64,000 nt of DNA from Luteitalea pratensis (GTDB taxonomy: Bacteria; Acidobacteriota; Vicinamibacteria; Vicinamibacterales; Vicinamibacteraceae), in the NCBI RefSeq assembly GCF_001618865.1, contig NZ_CP015136.1:3259001-3323000 (forward strand), given 5' to 3'. Below the pieces are notes generated by a model. It was not told the DNA's origin and searched no databases. It worked only from the letters and a program-made list of their open reading frames with translations. This document shows, in pieces, positions 17,707 to 25,749 of this stretch. Position 1 is the stretch's first letter. Every line of letters begins with the position of its first letter. Made by a program: the position numbers and the translations under genes.

Positions 17707-18040
17707 GACGTGTTTCAGGTTATCGCACTACACTCCGTCGCCGCCTGCGCCTGAATCGCCGCGATGGGCTCGCATTGACCCTCGCGCACGCGACGCGTGG
17801 GGTGCTTCGAAGTTCTTGCTGTCGACACTCACGGGCACCGAGGCGGCGGGCGGTCCTTCGGCGGAGGCGGCGGGACCCGCGCCCGCGTCCGGCCTAGCGC
17901 GAGCATAAAAAGCTCAGAAAAACGTCAATGCCAAACGACCAGGCGGCACGATCTTGCCGCCGCGGTGGAGTATTGGCGGAGGGCGGCGGGAATCGGCGTT
18001 CTTCAGTCTTGGTAAGTCATTGTGAGTCAATGACTTAGAG

Positions 18041-18141
18041 TGGTGGAGGCGGCGGGAGTCGAACGGTCAATTGTAAGTCATTGGCCAACACTTGCTTACG
18101 CGGTTGTAATGTTGAGATTCATACCCGCAGATATACCCCCA
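18041..18141 (-). repeat. Att-like module (copy b)
   Basis: The core TGGTGGAGGCGGCGGG starts at 18041. The arm-type pair TACCCGCA (18122) and TACCCCCA (18134) is 12 bp apart and begins 81 bp from the core start, as in the other class-I copies. Left of the core, TAAGTCATTGTGAGTCAATG and a further TAAGTCATTG at 18073 flank it. There is no integrase beside it. Confidence 0.6.
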
Positions 18142-18341
18142 TGCTCCGCTCGATGCTTTTCCAAACTCGCGCTCGCCAGTAAAGCTCGAAGCGCAAAGAC
18201 TTCGAATTTCAATGGCCGACACCTTGGCTGGTCAAGGGCGTGCCGACGCATGAATCGTTGCTTGGCTGCGCGCCACGCCCGTGGCAGAACGATGGCGGGA
18301 TCGGCGGCAAGCTCGTCGGGAGTCGTCCCTCGACGTGTGGC

Positions 18342-18390
18342 TGACGAGAACTCACGCGCGAGAATTCGGAATGTCCGTGGAGACAGCCCC
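18342..18390 (+). repeat. Dispersed 45-bp repeat, copy 2
   Basis: CTGACGAGAACTCACGCGCG followed by AATGTCCGTGGAGACAGCCC. It lies about 200 bp right of att-like module b, the same relative place as copy 1, so repeat and module probably belong to one element. Confidence 0.6.
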
Positions 18391-18415
18391 TGTGAGTGCG
18401 GCGGTGGGCCGCCGT

Positions 18416-19258
18416 TTACCAGCCGAGGCGCCGTCGCCATTCCTCGCAGGGGATCGGCTGTTCACGCCGGGGGAACGGGCGCACGTCGTCCAGCTCCTTG
18501 GGACGGCCGAATCCGAACAGCTCGGACACGTCCGTGAAGCACGACAGGGGAGCGCTCGGCATCAGCCTCAGCTCGTAGCCCTCCACCCGGCCCTGCTGCG
18601 CCGGCACCAGTCCCATGGTGTTCATGGCGTCGAACACCTGAGAGAAGCGAAGGGGACCCGCGTCCCACGGATTCAAGCCAAGGTCGAAGATGAGCTGCGC
18701 CACTGCCTCCCGAGCGCGAGGGTCGTTGCCGGCGATCAGGACGGTGGGCGGCGTGCCGACCAGCAGCGGGTCCACGAAGAACGTCATCAAGGGCAAATTG
18801 ACCCTCACGACACGTGCGGTCGGGTGCCGAGACTGGATTCGCTCGCTGCCCGTCGGCCCTGGGACGAGTTCCAGATAGCCGTCCGTCGCGACCCTCTTCA
18901 GTCCACCACTCACGTCCACGACGATCTTGCCGTCCAACTCGCCCAGGTTGTCGGTGACGTCATCCAGCACCGTCCTTGGGACGGCTAGCACGACGATCTG
19001 AGCGCCCGCAGTCGCCTCGCGCTGACTAGCGGCCGCGGCTTTCGAGCCCGTCCTCGCCACGAGCGCGCGCACCGATTCGCGGGCCGGCTCCCGGCTGCCA
19101 TAGACCACGCGATACCCAGCGCGGGTGATTGCCGGGCCGAACGTGCCGGCTAGAGTGCCTGTGCCGATCATGGCCACGACCGGCTTGTCCTGGGCCGACA
19201 CAGGCGCAAGAAGACCAGCCAGCCCAACGAACACAAACAGGAGCACTGTCTTCGTCAT
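18416..19258 (-). CDS. Exported NAD(P)-binding reductase (F420-reductase-like)
   Basis: About 280 residues from ATG 19258, preceded by AGAGGTGAG. A signal peptide (MTKTVLLFVFVGLAGLLAPV, SAQ) is followed at once by a Rossmann loop, VAMIGTGTLAGTFGPAI, and YGSREPARES, QIVVLAVPRTVLDDV, VVDVSGGLKR. This is the pattern of the NADPH-dependent F420 reductase / pyrroline-carboxylate-reductase-like N-terminal domain. The C-terminal part (FGRPKELDDVRPFP) is family-atypical. An NAD(P) enzyme with a Sec signal is unusual, because free nucleotide is scarce outside the cytoplasm. It may be lipid-anchored inside or bind another ligand. Confidence 0.72.
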   Translation of the reverse strand: MTKTVLLFVFVGLAGLLAPVSAQDKPVVAMIGTGTLAGTFGPAITRAGYRVVYGSREPARESVRALVARTGSKAAAASQREATAGAQIVVLAVPRTVLDDVTDNLGELDGKIVVDVSGGLKRVATDGYLELVPGPTGSERIQSRHPTARVVRVNLPLMTFFVDPLLVGTPPTVLIAGNDPRAREAVAQLIFDLGLNPWDAGPLRFSQVFDAMNTMGLVPAQQGRVEGYELRLMPSAPLSCFTDVSELFGFGRPKELDDVRPFPRREQPIPCEEWRRRLGW

Positions 19259-19366
19259 GCACTCACCTCTGCGTGAAGTCATCTCCAGTACGCGTGGGGG
19301 CGCAACGGGCGACGCTCCCACGCACACTGCCACAACGTTGAGCATCGCGCCACTGGCGTCGTGAGC

Positions 19367-19540
19367 CTACGCCCTCGGCAGCCGGACGCGGGCGACGCAT
19401 CCTGCGCCGTCGCGGCGATCCTCCAGCGCGACGTGTCCGCCATGCGCGTCGGCGACTTGGCGACAGAGGGCGAGACCGAAGCCGACACCGCCTTTTTTCG
19501 TAAAGAACGGGCCGAACACGTCGGCCCCGCGGCGCCATGC
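19367..19540 (-). pseudogene. Histidine-kinase C-terminal fragment
   Basis: The minus strand reads VFGPFFTKKGGVGFGLALCR, VADAHGGHVALEDR and VARVRLPRA to a stop at 19367. These are the F and G2 boxes of a sensor-kinase ATPase domain. Everything N-terminal is replaced by an antisense IstB fragment starting at 19542. Only the last ~58 codons remain. Confidence 0.8.
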
Positions 19541-19541
19541 C

Positions 19542-19745
19542 AAGGCCCTCGTCGGTACAACCCAGGCGTCGATCGATGCGCGGCTGGTGCGCGAGTTGGC
19601 CACCGGGCGCTTCATCAGCCAGGCGGAAAACGTGCTGATCTTCGGCCCGCCGGGTGTCGGCAAGACGCACTTGGCCATCGGCTTCGGACGGACGGTCGTG
19701 GAAGCGGGCCACTCGGTGTTGTTCACGAGCGCGATTGAAGACTAA
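19542..19745 (+). pseudogene. IS21-family IstB helper fragment
   Basis: Reads KALVGTTQASIDARLVRELA, RFISQAENVLIFGPPGVGKT with the Walker A motif, HLAIGFGRTVVEAG and a premature stop after SAIED. This is the front half of the IstB/DnaA-like ATPase of IS21 elements. No IstA and no ends were found. It cuts the histidine-kinase fragment on its left. Confidence 0.85.
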
Positions 19746-19843
19746 GTGCAACTGCGTTGTCCGGCGGCTGAGTCCGAGCCACGCCTGCGGTAGAACCATC
19801 GTCACGAGCTTTACGCCCCCGACGGGACACCCGGGCTCGCCCG

Positions 19844-20566
19844 TCAAGACGGGCGCCACCGAGTCGGGCGGAACTGTTTCCGAGGGTCACAGGGAGACAT
19901 TGACGCCGACTCGCGTGGACCGTCATTTTCGGGGAGCAGGGCCCGCCAGTCGACGATCAGTTGTATAGGTGGCACTCGTGGATCGTTCATTCGAACAGCG
20001 GCAAGAAAGCGACGCGGACCAGCAGCGGAGACGTAGGAGTTGGCCGATGGTGTCAGCAACCCGGTGGTCTCCACGAACGTTCCGGCCGGGAAGAGTGGTC
20101 GCGGGCTCCCGAGCGTGACCGTGGTGTCCGTTCCCGTGAACGACCTGACAGTCAGCCAGCGTCCCTCGCTGATGTACGCGATCTCTTTTCCTCCGCTGGT
20201 CCACTGTGGCGAGACTCCGCCTCTGGTCGAGACCTGCTTTCTGACGCGGCCGGAAGGAAAGCTCGCCACCCAGACTTCGTCGCGGCCGGATGCATCGGTC
20301 ACGTAGGCGAGCCAGCGGTCGTCTGGCGACAGCACGCCCTGGTAGTCGTTGCCCGCGGTGTTGACGGGCAGCCGCTCCCCAGCGCCAGTGCGCAGGTGCT
20401 CGACGTAGAGGTCGTCGCGTGTGGCGGGATCGATACGGACGCTCACGACGCGCTCGCCGTCGCGGCACCAACTGGACGCGAACGTTGCGAGCGGGGAGGC
20501 GGTGATCTCGGCGTCAGCGCCCGCCTGGCTCAGATCCTTCACGAACAGCCTGGGCAGTGCCGGAGG
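19844..20566 (-). pseudogene. Propeller tail of the kinase, after an in-frame stop
   Basis: It continues in the same reading frame as the kinase at 20567-22831, directly after a TAA: LFVKDLSQAGADAEI, VSVRIDPATRDDLYVEHLRT, GVLSPDDRWLAYVTD, SPQWTSGGKEIAYI and VRSFTGTDTTVTL are TolB/PD40 blades that complete the C-terminal propeller. It has no ribosome site of its own. Unless the stop is read through or is a sequencing error, these ~230 codons are lost from the kinase. Confidence 0.8.
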
Positions 20567-22831
20567 TTAGGTTGCAGTGAACGCAAGACGACGCCCATCC
20601 GGAGACCACCGCGGGGCGAACGCGAAGCCGTGAAACGTCAACCGCGTCTCCGCCGATGTGCGGAGATCGCGTACCCACACGTCCGCCCCGCCATCGACGT
20701 TGCGCCTGGAGAAGGCGAGGCGCCGGCCGTCAGGCGCCAGGTCGAACCCGACATACCTCGCGGGCCCCTCGATGGCCGGCTCGGTGCGGCCATCCTCGAT
20801 CAACCATTGCAGCGTCGCGGGCGTCCCTCCGGCGTAGCGCCAGAATGCCAGTGGTCCGGCCGCTGAAATCGAGAAAGGCATGCGGCCGAGCTGCGTGATT
20901 GGAATGCCCGTCAGCAGCTCGATGGGCTCCCCGGAGACCTCGAGCGTGCGCTCGTCGAAGGCCCGCGCAAAGAGGCTCGCGTCCTGGCCGAAGAAGATGT
21001 ACCCGTGCGTGTAGCCCAACGATGAGATCCTGAGGGGCACCTTCATCAGCAGGCGTGATGGTTCGCCACTGACTGAACCGAGCCGAATTCCGTTCGTGCG
21101 GGCAGCCGCGTAAAGAAAGCGCCTGCCGTCGCCGATGAACTGCGGCCAGAAGTGACTGCCGTCGCCCGTGGTCGCCGCCGACATCGGGCCGCCATCTGCC
21201 GAGACTCGCGACAATCCCCCGGGCCCGGTTGGGAACAGGATGACTCCGTCTGCGCCCCATGTGGCGCCGGCCATCGACGCGGCGTGAGTGGCGACGATCT
21301 GAACGCGCGCATTCGACACGCGCACTTTGAGCAGCCGTTGTCGGCTGAAGAAACCCACCCACGCCCCGTCGGGCGACCAGAAGGGCGTGTTGGCGTCTTC
21401 GGCGCCCGCGATCTGCTGCGCCCGTTCACTCGCGCCATCGAAACGGCGAAGCCACAAGCGCCTGACGCCATCGGCGCCGACCGCCACGTAGGCCAGGCTG
21501 CGCCCGTCGGGCGCCAGCGCGAACGGCACGTCGAAGCTCGCGGCGAACGCCGTGTCGGCTTCCGGCCACACATCGAAGCGGAGGTCCGGTGCGTTCGGCG
21601 TCGCGCGGTCCGACCCGAGGCGCGATGCCGTGAACATCAGCGGCAGCAACACCGCCGCGGCCACCGCTGCGAGCCACCATGCGCGCTCGCGCCACGGTGA
21701 TTTCGGCGCTGCTCGCATCGCGACGCCTCCGTCCAGCGAGTTGTCGGCGGCGAGCGACCGCAACTCGAACAGGAGGTCGCTCGCAGTCTGCCAACGCTCG
21801 TCAGGGGCCTTCGCGAGGCACCGCGCCAGCGTTCGCGCCACGGCGTTCGGAACCGCCGGCGCCAGCTCGCGTATCGGAGACGGCTCCTCTTGCAGGACGC
21901 TGCGGATCACCACCGATCGCGTCTCACCCTCGAACGCAGCGCGACCAGTCACCATCTCGTACGCGGTGGCGCCGAACGAGAAGATGTCCGTACGGGCATC
22001 GACGCCTTTGCCTTCGAGCTGCTCGGGCGACGCGTACCGCGGCGTCGCCATTGCCGGCTCCTGCGCGATCGCACCATGCGAAGTCGGATCTGGCGCGTCA
22101 CCGAGGCGCGCAGTCGGTGCCGTCATGCGTGTGGCGATCCCGAAGTCGAGCAGCTTGATGCCGGCCGCGGTGATCATCACGTTGCCCGGCTTGAGATCGC
22201 GGTGCACGACACCGCGGCGATGCGCCTTGTCGAGCGCGTCGACGATCTGCACGGAATACTCGAGCGCGCGCGCCAGCGGGAGCGAGCCCCTCGCCAGACA
22301 CTGTTGCATCGTCTCGCCTTCGATGTACTCCATGACGATGTAGTCGACGCCGTCGTGGACACCGATGTCGTGAACAGTGCAGATGTGAGGATGGTTCAGG
22401 TTGGAGACGATCTCCGCTTCACGTCTGAAGCGCAGCTGCCGCTCGGGATCGCACCAGGGCTGCTGCGGCAGGACCTTCACCGCGACCGTGCGGTTCAGGC
22501 GCGTATCGACGGCACGATAGACGTCGCCCATACCGCCAGATGCCAGCCACGTGACGATGGTGTAGGGACCGAAGGTCTGTCCGACGTACTGACCGGGCGC
22601 CGATACGCGGTGGTCGAGGCGCGAGGCGATCGCCGCGCGGAGCTCGTCGGCAGGCGGCGACGCCAGGAAGTCGGATGCGGCAAGGCCGTGGGCGAGCAAC
22701 GACTCCACTTCGGCGCGCAATGCCTCGTCACCCTCACACGCGCTCGCCAGGAAGCGATCGCGCTGGTCCAGGCCGCACTCCAGGGCGGCGTGATAGAGCC
22801 GCTCTACCGCGTCCCACCGTTCAGGTGTCAT
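20567..22831 (-). CDS. Ser/Thr protein kinase with propeller sensor, truncated by TAA
   Basis: About 754 residues from ATG 22831. There is a short N-terminal helical region (MTPERWDAVERLYHAAL), then a kinase domain at ~90-345: GGMGDVYRAVD, AVKVL lysine, VVHRDLKPGNVM, LLDFGIAT, and TPRYASPEQLEGKG. A single membrane span follows (WWLAAVAAAVLLPLMFTA), then PD40 propeller blades outside (SLAYVAVGADGVRRLWLRRF, FWSPDGAWVGFFSR). The frame ends in TAA where the propeller should continue, and the missing part follows in the same frame. It overlaps the sigma-factor gene upstream by 11 bp, so the two are probably one operon in which the kinase responds to envelope conditions. Confidence 0.88.
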   Translation of the reverse strand: MTPERWDAVERLYHAALECGLDQRDRFLASACEGDEALRAEVESLLAHGLAASDFLASPPADELRAAIASRLDHRVSAPGQYVGQTFGPYTIVTWLASGGMGDVYRAVDTRLNRTVAVKVLPQQPWCDPERQLRFRREAEIVSNLNHPHICTVHDIGVHDGVDYIVMEYIEGETMQQCLARGSLPLARALEYSVQIVDALDKAHRRGVVHRDLKPGNVMITAAGIKLLDFGIATRMTAPTARLGDAPDPTSHGAIAQEPAMATPRYASPEQLEGKGVDARTDIFSFGATAYEMVTGRAAFEGETRSVVIRSVLQEEPSPIRELAPAVPNAVARTLARCLAKAPDERWQTASDLLFELRSLAADNSLDGGVAMRAAPKSPWRERAWWLAAVAAAVLLPLMFTASRLGSDRATPNAPDLRFDVWPEADTAFAASFDVPFALAPDGRSLAYVAVGADGVRRLWLRRFDGASERAQQIAGAEDANTPFWSPDGAWVGFFSRQRLLKVRVSNARVQIVATHAASMAGATWGADGVILFPTGPGGLSRVSADGGPMSAATTGDGSHFWPQFIGDGRRFLYAAARTNGIRLGSVSGEPSRLLMKVPLRISSLGYTHGYIFFGQDASLFARAFDERTLEVSGEPIELLTGIPITQLGRMPFSISAAGPLAFWRYAGGTPATLQWLIEDGRTEPAIEGPARYVGFDLAPDGRRLAFSRRNVDGGADVWVRDLRTSAETRLTFHGFAFAPRWSPDGRRLAFTAT

Positions 22832-23399
22832 GTCGGCGCAGTTCGCGCGCGAGCCAGGCTTTTGCGAGGCTCCAGTCGCGCATGATCGTAATCGGCGACA
22901 CATGCAAGACGGCGGCAGTCTCTTCCACGCTCAGGCCGCCGAAGTATCGGAGTTCTACCATACGGCTCTTGCGTTCATCGAACGCCGCGAGCGCGGACAA
23001 GGCATCGTCCAACTCCATCAGCTCGGCGCTGCGTGCTTCGGAGATGTCCGGCGCATCGTCGAGCGATATCCAGACGGCGTCGCCCCCGCGCTTCAACGTC
23101 TTGCGGGCCCGAGCCGAGTCGACCAGGATCCGCCGCATCAGCCGCGCTGACACGGCAAAGAAGTGTGCACGGTTCTGCCACTGGATCCGGCTGCCGTCGA
23201 TCAAACGGACGTACGCCTCGTTCACCAGTGCCGTCGTCTGCAGGGCGTGCGCCTTGGACTCTTCTGACATGTGGCGATGGGCCAGCCTGTGGAGCTCACT
23301 CTGCACGAGCGGGATCAGGCGATCGAGGGCCTCCTGATCGCCGTTGCTCCAGGCGAGCAACAGACCCGTCACGTCCGGCGCTTCATCCGTGCTCGGCAT
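22821..23399 (-). CDS. ECF-type sigma factor, TIGR02999-like
   Basis: About 192 residues from ATG 23399. Sigma region 2: LIPLVQSELHRLAHRHMS, TTALVNEAYVRLID, FFAVSARLMRRILVDSAR. Sigma region 4: MVELRYFGGLSVEETAAVL, HVSPITIMRDWSLAKAWLA. This is the Acidobacteria/Planctomycetes-rich ECF-like group that is typically paired with Ser/Thr kinases, and here it precedes and overlaps the kinase gene. There is no separate anti-sigma gene, so kinase phosphorylation may control it; that is inferred from known sigma-kinase pairs. Longer upstream in-frame starts lack sigma homology. Confidence 0.92.
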   Translation of the reverse strand: MPSTDEAPDVTGLLLAWSNGDQEALDRLIPLVQSELHRLAHRHMSEESKAHALQTTALVNEAYVRLIDGSRIQWQNRAHFFAVSARLMRRILVDSARARKTLKRGGDAVWISLDDAPDISEARSAELMELDDALSALAAFDERKSRMVELRYFGGLSVEETAAVLHVSPITIMRDWSLAKAWLARELRRHDT

Positions 23400-23579
23400 G
23401 TGCAGGTGGCGATTCTGCCACAGCGACGGCGACACCTCAGGTTCGGTGGGCGTCGAGGGCCTCGGACCCCAGACAGGCGAGGGCAATGATAGTTGGCGCC
23501 CGCGAATCACGCTGAATGTCAGTAAGGGTCGCCTGGCCATGCCGGCCTGCGGGGCCACGGGCAAGGGGAGGCGCTGCTC

Positions 23580-24077
23580 ATGAAATGGATTCTCGTCGCC
23601 CAGATGTTGTTTCTTGCCGCCGGGGCGAGTGCGGATGCGCAACCCGCCCAGGCAGACGAAGAAGTGGCGATCAGACGAGTGCTCGCGACGTTCTACGAGG
23701 GATGGAACGCGCACGCTCCCGACACGATGATCTCCACGTTTGCCGACGACGCCGATCACCTCAACGTCTTCGGCGAGTGGCGCAAGGGCAAGGCGTCGCT
23801 TCGCGAAGACATCGTCTTCATCCACACCGGCCCGCTGCGGACCAGCCAGAAGACGCACGTGGTCGAGAAGATCCGCCTCGTGACGCCTGAGGTTGCCGTG
23901 GTGCAGGTGTCGTCAATGAGCAAGAACGGCCCCAACCTGGGCACCTACGTGATGCAGAAGCAGGGCGGCAGGTGGCTGACCGTCAGCTTCACGAACGTCG
24001 CGCCGCAGGCGGTGCCCTGGGAGGAGGAACGAGCGAAGTGGAGGCAACAGCGCAAGCAGGGTCAAGAGCAGCCGTAG
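23580..24077 (+). CDS. Exported NTF2-like (DUF4440/SnoaL-type) protein
   Basis: 165 residues with a signal peptide ([20 protein letters not shown]). The mature part has the NTF2-like cone pattern: [65 protein letters not shown]. Members of this fold bind or modify small ligands or assist other enzymes; nothing here fixes which. GGGGAGG lies before the ATG. It is divergent from the sigma/kinase operon. Confidence 0.82.
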   Translation: MKWILVAQMLFLAAGASADAQPAQADEEVAIRRVLATFYEGWNAHAPDTMISTFADDADHLNVFGEWRKGKASLREDIVFIHTGPLRTSQKTHVVEKIRLVTPEVAVVQVSSMSKNGPNLGTYVMQKQGGRWLTVSFTNVAPQAVPWEEERAKWRQQRKQGQEQP

Positions 24078-24095
24078 GCCGGCGCAGCATCGAAG

Positions 24096-25096
24096 CTAGC
24101 TGGGTGCGCTCGTTTGCAGCGGCAGCCGCAACAGCGCCAGCAGCCGACGATAGCGCTCGTCCGGGGCGAGTTCGGAGAAGAACGGATCGCCGATGACCAC
24201 GGTGCGCACGGCGCGAGCGCGGTAGGCCTCCTCGAGCGCCCTGACTGCGGCGTCCGTGTTCCCGAGTCCCAGTTCGACCTGCGCGAGATCCACGGGCGAC
24301 ACGTACTGACTGCGCTGACGCTCGCGCAGTTCCCTGAGGATCACCTGCGCTCGGGCATGTTCGCCGCTCCGTGCATAGACGAATCCGAGCGCTGCTTGCA
24401 CGGCAGGGAACCATCCGGCGAGACGTGCGGCGGTTTCGAGCGCGGCCACCGCCCGCCCTGATTCGCCCAGCTTCGCATAGGCGCGCCCGAGCATGTAGTG
24501 CGTCAGGGGCGCGTAACCATCGAGCTCGAGCGCTTCGTGTGCCGCCGCGACGGCGACCTCGTAGCGGCGCGCTTCGCATGCCGCGTACGAACGGAACGCG
24601 GAGATGACCGGCGAGAGCGGATCGCAACGATGCGCCGTCTCGATCTCGCGCCGTGCTTCGTCATGGCGCGCCTGGATCGGCAGAAGCTGGGCGTACCAGT
24701 GATGTGCGACAGGGTAGCCGGGGTCGAGCTCGATGGCCTTCAGGAACGAGCGCTCCGAGGCGGCCCAGTCCCATTCGTACAGCTTGTGAATTTCCGCCAG
24801 AGCGGTGTGCGCCGCCGCGAGCGAGCCGTCGAGTGCCAGCGCGCGCGACGCTGCGGCGCGAGCATCGGGCAGGACATCGTCGGGTTGCTGAAGTCCGAAG
24901 ATGCCGATGATCAAGTATGCGTGGGCCAGTCCCGCCCACGTCGGCGCGTAGTCCGGATCGGCCTCGACGGCCCTGCGGAAGTACTGGACGCTGCGTTGCA
25001 GATCGTCAGGAGTACGTTTGCCCCAGAAATATCGGCCTTTGACGAAGGCCTGCCGTGCGTCGCCCTCGATCGATGGTGACGCAGGAGCGCTCGTCA
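24096..25096 (-). pseudogene. TPR protein, 5' end removed by IS fragment
   Basis: About 330 codons of tetratricopeptide repeats (SVQYFRRAVEADPDYAPTWA, AASRALALDGSLAAAHTA, RSFLKAIELDPGYPVAHHWY) closely like the C-terminal half of the regulator at 7691-9433, ending LLALLRLPLQTSAPS. At its 5' side the frame runs straight into antisense IS903-type sequence (25101-25195), so the winged-helix and middle domains are gone. It could be expressed only from a fortuitous start. Confidence 0.85.
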
Positions 25097-25100
25097 CATA

Positions 25101-25195
25101 GTCGCGGGTGCATCGCACGTACAAGACGCACTATCGGGTGGGGAATTGGCGGGCATACGAGCGCGCCCTCTTCTGTCGGGGCGACGTGACGTTGT
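25101..25195 (+). mobile_element. IS903-type transposase 5' fragment
   Basis: GTGCATCGCACGTACAAGAC and the following bases match the first ~95 bases of the transposase gene (HRTYKTHYRVGNWRAYERAL). It ends at GACGTGACGTTGTC, the same internal point at which the fragment at 48474-48660 also ends. Confidence 0.8.
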
Positions 25196-25749
25196 CCCGA
25201 ATCTGGAGAAGCCCCATGATTTCAACCAGGCGGTTCTGGGGTTTCTGCAGGGACTCAACAAGCAATGATGCCGCCCCAGCCGCGACAACGCTGAGCGATG
25301 CTCGTTCACCCTGGCGCGGCGTGGTGGAGAGCGCTCGGGACCAGTGCCGTGGTCTGCGCCAACACATTCCGCACGCCGCAGTGCGACTTGTCGTCAGGTT
25401 GCCGGCGGCTCCGTCTGCCTATGCCCGTGAGCGGATCGTGTTGATGGCGGCATGACCACCGCCTCGATACGAGAACTCGCGCAAAAACGTGCAGAATGCA
25501 CCGGCGCCGGTGCGCTTGCCTCGTGGCTGCGAGGCGATCGCCCTGACTCCGGTACTGAGAGGGTGAGTGCCTTGCGTGTTACGACTGCCAGGCCTTGAAC
25601 GTGCGCCCCCCGGCTTAGAATGTTGCGGGACGTCCACTCGAGGCAGTGCACGCCGCTGCAGCCGCGCGGCGGCGCAAGCGGCTTCAACCCGAGACTACCT
25701 GGAGACAATCCGACGCAGCATCTCAGTCGAGCTCGCCGAACGTGACCGG
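25196..25749. other. Repeat debris, no gene
   Basis: About 550 bp without a supportable gene. It includes a diverged 45-bp repeat at 25469-25505 (GAGAACTCGCGC, then GTGCAGAATG) and sequence weakly shared with 5240-5290. The downstream regulator gene converges from the right. Confidence 0.45.

Larger units (their letters stand above)
17707..18415. other. Gene-free mobile-element region around att module b
   Basis: The 709 bp between the esterase and reductase genes hold no credible gene. They contain a degenerate core-like TTGGCGGAGGGCGGCGGG near 17974, the att-like module at 18041-18141, and a 45-bp repeat at 18342-18390. The order matches 515-860. Confidence 0.6.

Noticed and set aside
17930-18040. 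Integron attC-like site near the core b region
   Set aside because: The palindromic look comes from GGCGG-rich repeats; no attC core sites and no integron integrase.
21890-22885. A 331-codon plus-strand frame inside the kinase region
   Set aside because: Antisense to a kinase with all catalytic motifs; no start signal or motif of its own.
22821-23858. A 345-residue sigma factor from the longest frame
   Set aside because: The first ~150 residues have no sigma homology and overlap the divergent gene; ATG 23399 gives the normal family length.
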